A DNA stretch of 39,623 nt from Aquisalimonas sp. (GTDB lineage: Bacteria; Pseudomonadota; Gammaproteobacteria; Nitrococcales; Aquisalimonadaceae): assembly GCF_007120195.1 (NCBI RefSeq), contig NZ_SKOG01000176.1, forward strand, positions 1 to 39,623. The letters are read 5' to 3'. Each line of letters begins with the position of its first letter. The first letter of the stretch is position 1. The translations under genes and the position numbers were made by a program. A model generated the notes under the pieces. That model was not told the DNA's origin. It searched no databases and was given only the letters and a program-made list of their open reading frames with translations. Shown piece by piece: positions 33,638-39,623 of the stretch.

Positions 33638-34465
33638 TCACTGGCGGCGACGGGTGCCCTTGGGCGAGGCCCGCCGGGGTGATGGTTTGCGGCGCATGGC
33701 CAGTTCGGCGCTAATGGGGCGCTCGGGGTCAAGATGCACAGCGCGACACAGGGCGGCGATTAGATCCTGATCGAGAAAACGGTACTTGCCCCGCGGCAGA
33801 TCCCGGGGCAGAGTCACCGGGCCATAACGGACCCGGATCAGGCGACTGACGGTGATCCCCTGGGATTCCCACAGCCGCCGCACCTCACGCTGCCGCCCCT
33901 CGCGCACCACGACCTGGTACCAGGTATTGCTACTCCCTCCCCCCACCGGAGTGACGGAATCGAATCGGGCATCGCCGTCGTCCAGAGCGACCCCGGTGGT
34001 CAGCCGGTAGAGCACCGCCTGATCCACGTCGCCGAACACGCGGCAGGCATACTCGCGCTCGAGCTGCCACGACGGGTGCATCAAGCGGTTGGCCAACTCG
34101 CCGTCGTTGGAGAACAGCAGCAGGCCGAGGGTATTGAGGTCCAGACGGCCAACGCTGATCCAGCGCCCCTGACCCAGTCGCGGCAAGTGTTCGAAGACCG
34201 TGGGACGACCCTCGGGATCCTGGCGGCTCGTTACCTGGCCCACCGGCTTGTGATAGAGCAGCACCTTGCGCCGCAACCCCGCGAGCTGCTCCGGCGGCAC
34301 CCGGCGACCGTCCACCGTGATGTGTTCGGTTCCGCTCACGCGATCGCCCAAACCGGCAACGCGCCCGTCCACCCGCACGCGTGCGTCCCGGATCCAGCCC
34401 TCCAGCTCCCGGCGCGAACCCAGACCGGCCCGTGCCAGCACCTTCTGCAGCTTCTCATCAGCCAC
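33638..34465 (-). CDS. rluB: 23S rRNA pseudouridine synthase RluB
   Basis: RluB makes pseudouridine 2605 in 23S rRNA. The 275-residue protein has an N-terminal S4 RNA-binding domain (EKLQKVLARAGLGSRRELEGWI), the RsuA-family catalytic motif GRLDLNTLGLLLFSNDG with the nucleophilic Asp, and YACRVFG, plus a basic Arg/Lys-rich tail (RRKPSPRRASPKGTRRRQ) typical of RluB. GTG 34465 is chosen because the S4 domain starts there and it overlaps the scpB stop by 8 bases; the frame upstream is inside scpB. Confidence 0.93.
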   Translation of the reverse strand: MADEKLQKVLARAGLGSRRELEGWIRDARVRVDGRVAGLGDRVSGTEHITVDGRRVPPEQLAGLRRKVLLYHKPVGQVTSRQDPEGRPTVFEHLPRLGQGRWISVGRLDLNTLGLLLFSNDGELANRLMHPSWQLEREYACRVFGDVDQAVLYRLTTGVALDDGDARFDSVTPVGGGSSNTWYQVVVREGRQREVRRLWESQGITVSRLIRVRYGPVTLPRDLPRGKYRFLDQDLIAALCRAVHLDPERPISAELAMRRKPSPRRASPKGTRRRQ

Positions 34466-35084
34466 GGTCCGACTCCGTCCCAGGGGTAGCGGCGAAGGCC
34501 TGAGCACCCTCCTCGGCCTGCTCCTGGATTTTGCCCGGCAGTTCCGGGCGCAGGTCGTGCATCTCGTGCAACTCGAGCAGGGACGGCAGTTCACCCAGGC
34601 TCGCCAGGTTGAAGTAGTCCAGGAACTGCCGCGTGGTCCCGTACATGGCCGGGCGGCCGGGCACGTCCCGGTGCCCAAGACTGCGCACCCAGCCCCGCTC
34701 CTGCAGGGTTCGCATGATGTTCGTATTCACCGACACACCGCGAATATCCTCGATCTCACCGCGTGTCACGGGTTGCCGGTAGGCAATGATGGCGAGCGTC
34801 TCCAGCAGCGCGCGGGAGTAGCGCTGGGGCTTTTCTTCCCACAGCTTGGACACCCACGGGGCGAATTCCGCGCGCACCTGTATCCGATAGCCGCTGGCGA
34901 CTTCGCGCAGCTCGACGGCCCGCGCCGCGTAGTCGTTCGCCAGCTCCACCAGGCTGGCCCGCAGCGTCGCCTTGTCCGGCATGGTGTCCGCGTCGAACAG
35001 GCTCTGCATATGCTCCAGGGACAACGGCGCCCCCGCAGTCAGGAGTGCGGCCTCAAGGATCTGCTTCAAACCGGGTTCAGCCAT
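34458..35084 (-). CDS. scpB: Segregation and condensation protein B
   Basis: ScpB is the winged-helix kite subunit that dimerises and binds ScpA in the Smc-ScpAB condensin. The 208 residues contain LKQILEAALLTAGAPLS, the conserved ALLETLAIIAYRQPVTRGEIEDIRG (cited in parts: LAIIAYRQPVTRGEI and EDIRGV) and TTRQFLDYFNL. ATG 35084 follows GGGGAG. The scpA-scpB pair is intact and 50 bp apart. No smc gene is in the window. Confidence 0.96.
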   Translation of the reverse strand: MAEPGLKQILEAALLTAGAPLSLEHMQSLFDADTMPDKATLRASLVELANDYAARAVELREVASGYRIQVRAEFAPWVSKLWEEKPQRYSRALLETLAIIAYRQPVTRGEIEDIRGVSVNTNIMRTLQERGWVRSLGHRDVPGRPAMYGTTRQFLDYFNLASLGELPSLLELHEMHDLRPELPGKIQEQAEEGAQAFAATPGTESDRG

Positions 35085-35134
35085 TGTGCGCGTCTCCCCT
35101 GGAGCGGCCTGAGGCTGCCCGAGCCAACACAGCC

Positions 35135-35962
35135 TCAGGCACGAGCGCGTACGTAGATGGGTGCAAGGGGCTCCGACTGGACCACTTCGACCAGCGCCCC
35201 CTTGATCAGCTCAAGCATTGCCAGAAAGCCCACGACGACGCCGGCACGTCCTTCCTCTGCGTGCAGCAGCTCGGTGAAGGCAGTGAACCGATGGCTGTCC
35301 AGCCGGCTCAGTGTCTCGCTCATACGCGCGCGCACAGACAGCGCCTCTTTTTGCACATGATGGTGCGAGAACATCTCCGCCCGCGTCATGACCTCCGCCA
35401 AGGCCACCAGCAGCTCACGCAAGGCCACTTCGGGCTCGCAGCGCGGCGTGTCCACATCCGGCGCCTCAACAACCGCGGGGAAGACGTCCCGCCCCGTTCG
35501 CGGCCAGGCGTCCAGATTCTGCCCGGCCGCCTTGTAGCGCTCATACTCCTGCAGACGCCACACCAGCTCCGCGCGCGGGTCGTGCTCGTCGTCGTGCACC
35601 GTCGGCGGGCGCGGCAACAGCATGCGCGATTTGATCTCCGCCAGCACGGCCGCCATGACCAGGTACTCCGCGGCAAGCTCCAGGCGCAGCCCCTTCATGA
35701 GGTCGACATAGTCCATGTACTGCCGGGTGATCGCGGCAATCGGGATGTCCACAACATCCAGGTTTTGCCGGCGGATGAGATACAGCAGCAGATCCAGCGG
35801 ACCCTCGAAGGCATCCAGAAAGACCTCGAGGGCGTCGGGCGGGATGTAGAGATCCCGGGGGAACTCGCGCAACGGTTCACCGCGCACCCGGGCAGCCGGG
35901 GGCGTCTCCCCATCTCGATCACGGCCCTGGAGCGGGTTGTCCGTATCTGCGATCTCCGTCAC
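35135..35962 (-). CDS. scpA: Segregation and condensation protein A
   Basis: ScpA is the kleisin that bridges Smc heads and recruits ScpB. The 275-residue protein has the N-terminal kleisin motif FEGPLDLLLYLIRRQNLDVVDIPI (in parts: AFEGPLDLLLYLI, NLDVVDIPI), then YLVMAAVLAEIKSRMLLP, and a C-terminal winged-helix region ending near FLAMLELIKGALVEV. GTG 35962 overlaps the trpS stop (GTGA). The first ~35 residues are variable and charged. Confidence 0.96.
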   Translation of the reverse strand: MTEIADTDNPLQGRDRDGETPPAARVRGEPLREFPRDLYIPPDALEVFLDAFEGPLDLLLYLIRRQNLDVVDIPIAAITRQYMDYVDLMKGLRLELAAEYLVMAAVLAEIKSRMLLPRPPTVHDDEHDPRAELVWRLQEYERYKAAGQNLDAWPRTGRDVFPAVVEAPDVDTPRCEPEVALRELLVALAEVMTRAEMFSHHHVQKEALSVRARMSETLSRLDSHRFTAFTELLHAEEGRAGVVVGFLAMLELIKGALVEVVQSEPLAPIYVRARA

Positions 35963-37176
35963 CAGTACCGCAGCCCCATGACCCGACGCACTTCCTCCAG
36001 TGTCTCCCGGGCGCTGTCACGTGCCTCCTCGACCCCGGCTGCGACCAGGCTGCGCACGGCTTCCGGGTCGTCTTCGTACTCCCGGCCGCGTTGGCGGATC
36101 GGCGCGAGCTCCGCCTGGACGGCATCAATGACAGGCTTCTTGCACTCCAGGCAGCCGATACCGGCAGAACGGCAGCCCTGTTGCACCCAGTTCTGGGTCT
36201 GCGCATCGGAGTAGATCTTGTGGAACTCCCAGACCGGGCACTTCTCCGGCTCACCCGGATCGCTGCGGCGCACCCGCGCCGGGTCCGTCGGCATGGTGCG
36301 GATTTTCCGCTCCACCTCCGCTGGCTCTTCCCGCAGGGTAATCGTATTGCCGTAGGATTTGGACATCTTCTGGCCATCCAGCCCCGGCATGCGCGGCGCT
36401 GGCGTGAGCATGACTTTCGGCTCGGGCAAAACCACCACCCCCGCCCCGTCCAGATAACCGAATAATCGCTCGCGGTCTGCCAGGGTGATGTTCTGCTGGT
36501 TGTCCACCAGCGCCCGGGCGACCTCCAGGGACTCGGTATCCCCGGCCTCCTGATACTTTCGCCGCAACTCAAGATAGAGCTTGTTGTTCTTCTTGCCCAT
36601 CTTCTTTGCCGCCGCCTGAGCCTTGTCTTCAAAGCCCGGCTCGCGCCCGAATTGGTGATTGAACCGGCGTGCGATTTCCCGGGTCAGCTCCACGTGCGCC
36701 ACTTGATCCTCGCCCACGGGCACGGCAGTGGCACGATAGATGAGGATGTCAGCCGACTGCAGCAGCGGGTAGCCGAGGAAGCCATAGGTCGCCAAGTCCT
36801 TGTCGCGCAGCTTCTCCTGCTGGTCCTTGTAGGTGGGCACGCGCTCAAGCCATCCCAGCGGCGTCACCATGGACAGCAACAGGTGCAATTCCGCGTGTTC
36901 AGGCACCCGCGACTGGATGAAGATGCGCGCAAGGCTGGGGTTCACGCCGCAGGCAAGCCAATCGATGAGCATCTCCCAGACACTGCCGCCCAGGATTTCA
37001 CGCTCGTCATAATGCGTGGTCAACGCATGCCAGTCCGCCACGAAGAAAAAGCACTCGTGCTCCTGCTGCAGCTTGAGCCAGTTCTTGAGGACCCCGTGGT
37101 AGTGGCCCAGGTGCAGCCGCCCCGTGGGCCGCATGCCAGACAGGACGCGGCTGTGGCGTGCCGGTAGAGAACTCAA
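35959..37176 (-). CDS. trpS: Tryptophanyl-tRNA synthetase with iron-sulphur-type Cys motif
   Basis: A class I synthetase charging tRNA-Trp, 405 residues. Signature motifs are the HIGH-type RLHLGHYHG near residue 22 and KMSKS in GQKMSKSYGN. Downstream, four Cys residues occur as C-x21-C-x6-C-x2-C (CPVW...QQGC, GIGCLECKK), nearly the spacing of the [4Fe-4S] site of Thermotoga maritima TrpRS (C-x22-C-x6-C-x2-C). TTG 37176 has GAGGAG upstream with normal spacing and starts the conserved LPARHSRVLSGMRPTG segment; ATG 37212 is an alternative adding 12 residues. It is followed by scpA with an overlap. Confidence 0.94.
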   Translation of the reverse strand: MSSLPARHSRVLSGMRPTGRLHLGHYHGVLKNWLKLQQEHECFFFVADWHALTTHYDEREILGGSVWEMLIDWLACGVNPSLARIFIQSRVPEHAELHLLLSMVTPLGWLERVPTYKDQQEKLRDKDLATYGFLGYPLLQSADILIYRATAVPVGEDQVAHVELTREIARRFNHQFGREPGFEDKAQAAAKKMGKKNNKLYLELRRKYQEAGDTESLEVARALVDNQQNITLADRERLFGYLDGAGVVVLPEPKVMLTPAPRMPGLDGQKMSKSYGNTITLREEPAEVERKIRTMPTDPARVRRSDPGEPEKCPVWEFHKIYSDAQTQNWVQQGCRSAGIGCLECKKPVIDAVQAELAPIRQRGREYEDDPEAVRSLVAAGVEEARDSARETLEEVRRVMGLRYW

Positions 37177-37308
37177 CGCGGACTCCTCTCGTTCACCGCA
37201 ATGGCGGGTCATGATACCCGCTCGCAAGACAGGGGCACAGGGGCGAGAGCCACCTTGGTCAAAGGATGAACCTTCGAAAGTATTGATCCGCCACCTGCCA
37301 GGGACGAT

Positions 37309-37935
37309 TCACGCCTGTTCGAACACACTGGCATCGCCGGCACCACGGCGCAGCACCACCGGCACGCCGTCGTAGAGATCCACTACGGTGGACGGCTCAA
37401 GGCCGCAGGGACCGCCGTCGATAATCAGGTCCACCACCTTGCCGACACGCTCGCGAATGTCCGACGCCTGCGTAAATGGCATGTCCTGCTCGGGCAACAG
37501 CAGGCTGGTGCTCATAATCGGCTCGCCCAGCGCCTCGGCCAGCGCGTGGGGGATGGCATGGTCCGGCACGCGGATGCCGATGGTCTTGCGCTTGGGGTGT
37601 TGCAGTCGCCGCGGTACCTCGGCGGTGGCCCGCAACACGAATGTATACGGCCCGGGGGTGAACGCCTTGAGCAGGCGATACGCTGTATTCTCCACCCTGG
37701 CATAGGTGCCGATGTCGGAGAGATCCCGACAGGCCAAGGTAAAGTTGTGCTGTTGCGGCAGGTGGCGAATCTGACGGATACGATCCACCGCCTCCTTCGC
37801 ACCCATCACGCAGCCAAGCGCATACGTGGAGTCCGTCGGATAGACGACCACTCCGCCCTCCCGGAGCATGGCGACCGCCTGACGAATCAGCCGCGGCTGC
37901 GGTGTGTGTGGATGGACCTCAAAATACTGACTCAT
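37309..37935 (-). CDS. YciO/Sua5/YrdC-family protein (threonylcarbamoyl-AMP synthase-like)
   Basis: A 208-residue YrdC-domain protein. Motifs are YPTDSTYALGC (substrate-binding entry), KRKTIGIRVPDH, the STSLLLPEQD region and a closing GLEPSTVVDL. Sua5/TsaC make threonylcarbamoyl-AMP for the t6A tRNA modification. This protein is closest to the YciO subgroup by its location next to trpS and by PTDSTYALG where TsaC usually has PTEAVYGLG-like sequence, and YciO activity is less certain. ATG 37935 follows GGAGGGG. Confidence 0.88.
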   Translation of the reverse strand: MSQYFEVHPHTPQPRLIRQAVAMLREGGVVVYPTDSTYALGCVMGAKEAVDRIRQIRHLPQQHNFTLACRDLSDIGTYARVENTAYRLLKAFTPGPYTFVLRATAEVPRRLQHPKRKTIGIRVPDHAIPHALAEALGEPIMSTSLLLPEQDMPFTQASDIRERVGKVVDLIIDGGPCGLEPSTVVDLYDGVPVVLRRGAGDASVFEQA

Positions 37936-38074
37936 GCGCCCCTCCAGTGTGCTGTGTTGCCGAAGCGTGCGAACGGATGCCGCCCAAGGCTGTCAATCCT
38001 GATGTGTGAAGCGCAGCCGACCAGGGCATCCTGGCGCTACGCCCCAACGGAGGCATGCTGGCACTCCGGATTGG

Positions 38075-38103
38075 CTGACAGCCGCCTGTCGGAGGGCTAT
38101 GGT
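38075..38103 (+). promoter_or_regulatory. Sigma-70-like promoter of yciI-bolA-ppiC
   Basis: CTGACA (38075-38080) is one mismatch from TTGACA and is followed after exactly 17 bases by TATGGT (38098-38103). This predicts a transcript start near 38110 and a leader of about 38 bases before the yciI ATG. It lies in the 212-bp gap between divergent YciO and yciI genes, which otherwise shows no clear features. Confidence 0.6.
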
Positions 38104-38147
38104 AACCTCGCGAATTGTCTTCAGGCACCAACAGGCGGATGAAAACA

Positions 38148-38447
38148 ATGTATTACGCGATTATCGCCGAGGACGTACAAGACAGCCTCCCCCTGCGCAA
38201 GCAAGCCCGGGCAGCTCACCTGGAGCGGCTGGACGCTCTCAAATCCGAAGGCCGTCTACTGGTCGCCGGTCCCCACCCGGCGATCGACGGCGAAGATCCC
38301 GGTCCGGCAGGGTTCTCGGGCAGCTTGGTTATTGCCGAGTTCCCGTCCTTGCGCGATGCGCAGGCTTGGGCGGACGCGGACCCCTACGTGGCCGCCGGTG
38401 TCTATGCGTCTGTGGTGGTCAAACCGTTTAAGAAGGTTCTGCCATGA
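38148..38447 (+). CDS. yciI: YciI-family protein
   Basis: A 99-residue dimeric ferredoxin-like-fold protein of the YciI/YCII family (E. coli 98). It begins [21 protein letters not shown], given here as [13 protein letters not shown]; the conserved His-Asp pair candidates are in RAAHLERLD and DADPYV, with KPFKKVLP at the end. The biochemical role is not settled. ATG 38148 matches the family's first residue; ATG 38139 would add MKT. Its stop overlaps the bolA start (ATGA). Confidence 0.93.
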   Translation: MYYAIIAEDVQDSLPLRKQARAAHLERLDALKSEGRLLVAGPHPAIDGEDPGPAGFSGSLVIAEFPSLRDAQAWADADPYVAAGVYASVVVKPFKKVLP

Positions 38448-38734
38448 CCGAGGAGCGGGTCGCCATCATCCGGGAGCGTCTGCAACGGGCGCTGCCGGTG
38501 AGACACGTGGAGATCGAGGACGAAAGCCATCTGCACGCGGGCCACGCGGGAGCGAGGGACGGCGGCGGTCACTTCCGTGTGCTCGTCGTCAGTGACGCGT
38601 TCCGGGACAGGCGGCCGTTGCAGCGCCACCGGCTGGTCTACGACGCCATGGGAGACGCCATGCGCCGGGATACGATCCACGCCCTCAGTATCCGCGCGCT
38701 CACGCCGGAAGAACATGAGGACCAGCGGGCATGA
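38444..38734 (+). CDS. BolA-family protein
   Basis: A 96-residue BolA/IbaG-type protein, small cytosolic partner of monothiol glutaredoxins in iron-sulphur handling. Visible are the helix [14 protein letters not shown], the ESHLHAGH loop with metal-ligand-type His, [28 protein letters not shown] (in parts: [25 protein letters not shown]) with the invariant His, and [13 protein letters not shown]. Overlaps yciI (ATGA) and ppiC (ATGATG), so the three genes are a coupled operon. Confidence 0.93.
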   Translation: MTEERVAIIRERLQRALPVRHVEIEDESHLHAGHAGARDGGGHFRVLVVSDAFRDRRPLQRHRLVYDAMGDAMRRDTIHALSIRALTPEEHEDQRA

Positions 38735-39588
38735 TGCGGGCGGCGCAAACGTTCTGGGGCACCTTGATTCTGCTGCCAATCGCCATCGCCGTAGTCGCCT
38801 GCGACCGCGATACGCCGGCGACCGGTGACGGCGATGGCGACCAGGTCCGCATCGTCGCCAAGGTCAACGATGAGCCGATCAGCGAAGCCATGCTGCAATT
38901 CCACATTCTGCGGCGCACCGGCCAGAATCCGGACACCATCGATGACGACCAGCGCGAGACCCTACTCCTGGAGCTCGTCGAGATGACCCTGATCGCCCAG
39001 GATGCCCGCGCACACGGACTAGACAGGGACGATGCGGTGCAGGCGCGGATGCGCAACCTGCACCACGCCGTGCTTGCGCAGGCCATGCTGGAAGAGCTAA
39101 AGCGCGAGCCTGTTTCCGAAGACAAGCTGCTGGACCATTTCGATCAGCTCATGGAGAGCAAGGACCAGCTCAAGGAATACCACGCCCGCCATATCCTGCT
39201 GGCCGACCGGGACGAGGCTGAAGCCGTGATCGAGAAACTCGATACGGGTGAGGAGTTCGAAGCACTCGCCAAGCAGCATTCCCGCGGGCCGACCGCCTCA
39301 CGGGGCGGTGATCTGGGCTGGTTCGTGCCCGGCGACATGGTGAAACCCTTCGGCAAGGCCATCATGGCCCTGAACCAGGGTGAATACACACGGGAGCCTG
39401 TGCGCACGCAGTTCGGATATCACGTCATTAAACTCGAGGGCCAGCGGGATCGCGAACCCCCGCGTTTCGAGGAAGTCACCGAACAACTGGAGCGCAACCT
39501 GACCCAAGAGCGCATCGAGTCCTACGTGAGGGGGTTACGCCACGAGGGCGATGTGGAGCTGTATCGGCCGCAGGGCGTCGACGAGTAA
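38731..39588 (+). CDS. Parvulin-type peptidyl-prolyl isomerase, probable lipoprotein
   Basis: A 285-residue PpiC/SurA-like protein. A signal sequence ends in a lipobox (IAVVAC) with Asp after the Cys, which in enterics marks retention in the inner membrane. A SurA-type N-terminal chaperone region (~40-150) is followed by one parvulin domain (~148-245): EYHARHILL, SRGPTASRGGDLGWF and RTQFGYHVIKLEGQRD. It would fold or stabilise exported proteins in the periplasm. Last gene of the yciI-bolA operon; only 10 bases remain before the terminal poly-C run. Confidence 0.92.
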   Translation: MMRAAQTFWGTLILLPIAIAVVACDRDTPATGDGDGDQVRIVAKVNDEPISEAMLQFHILRRTGQNPDTIDDDQRETLLLELVEMTLIAQDARAHGLDRDDAVQARMRNLHHAVLAQAMLEELKREPVSEDKLLDHFDQLMESKDQLKEYHARHILLADRDEAEAVIEKLDTGEEFEALAKQHSRGPTASRGGDLGWFVPGDMVKPFGKAIMALNQGEYTREPVRTQFGYHVIKLEGQRDREPPRFEEVTEQLERNLTQERIESYVRGLRHEGDVELYRPQGVDE

Positions 39589-39598
39589 GGAACCGCCT

Positions 39599-39623
39599 CC
39601 CCCCCCCCCCCCCCCCCCCCCCC
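39599..39623. other. Terminal 25-base poly-C run (likely contig-end artefact)
   Basis: The window ends in an uninterrupted run of 25 C directly after a stop-codon-proximal intergenic sequence. Homopolymers of this kind at the end of an assembled contig are typical of sequencing or assembly artefact (poly-G reads). A genuine homopolymer tract cannot be excluded. Confidence 0.7.

Noticed and set aside
1-39623. tRNA, rRNA, CRISPR array, prophage or insertion sequence
   Set aside because: No cloverleaf-like or rRNA sequence, no regularly spaced direct repeats, and no transposase, integrase or phage protein motif was seen.

Overview
The window is GC-rich, densely coded DNA from a gammaproteobacterial chromosome. 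The gene order gyrA-serC-...-pheA-hisC-tyrA-aroA-cmk-rpsA-ihfB-lapA-lapB-pyrF is the classic gammaproteobacterial arrangement. The blocks mtnA / mtaD-ubiG-mupP-yciK and YciO-trpS-scpA-scpB-rluB are also familiar from Pseudomonas and Chromatiales. The Asp/Glu-rich loops and Pst architecture fit an Ectothiorhodospiraceae-like (possibly halophilic) bacterium, but that placement is inference. There is no rRNA, tRNA, CRISPR array, prophage or transposase. The last 25 bases are a run of C at what looks like a contig end.

Layout. 1-8333: phosphate-scarcity module. It holds the 3' end of the sensor kinase gene phoR (+), convergent with pstS, pstC-pstA-pstB-phoU and a Yip1-family membrane protein gene (all -). 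Clear Pho boxes precede pstC (two half-sites) and pstS (four half-sites at 11-bp periodicity). 8454-9406: a glutathione S-transferase (+) and a small secreted helix-hairpin-helix protein (-) with an intrinsic terminator. 9551-24149: a long minus-strand block. In transcription order it is gyrA, serC, serA, pheA, hisC, tyrA, aroA, cmk, rpsA, ihfB, lapA, lapB, pyrF. It joins DNA topology, serine and aromatic amino-acid synthesis, S1 and IHF, LPS assembly control and pyrimidine synthesis, with many ATGA/GTGA overlaps. 24385-27316 (-): mtnA, a NYN-nuclease-like protein with a possible cold-shock-like C-terminus, a DUF3301 membrane protein and a periplasmic cyclophilin. 27444-32344 (+): mtaD, ubiG, mupP-like phosphatase, a degenerate squalene/phytoene-synthase-family protein, a YciK-type SDR and a 75-residue protein. 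mtnA and mtaD are divergent and both act on methylthioadenosine metabolism. 32393-37935 (-): a YciO/Sua5-family protein, trpS, scpA, scpB, rluB, an endonuclease III-like glycosylase and a stand-alone domain resembling the N-terminus of Ycf46 AAA proteins. 38148-39588 (+): yciI-bolA-ppiC behind a good sigma-70-like promoter.

The most unusual non-coding signal is a dispersed palindrome present twice, about 29 kb apart. One copy is a perfect 21-bp inverted repeat at 2980-3022; the other is imperfect, at 32360-32394. The two cores match at 31 of 35 positions and include one compensatory base-pair change. In both places the outer CTAG of the element provides the TAG stop codon of a minus-strand gene (pstA and the Ycf46-like gene).
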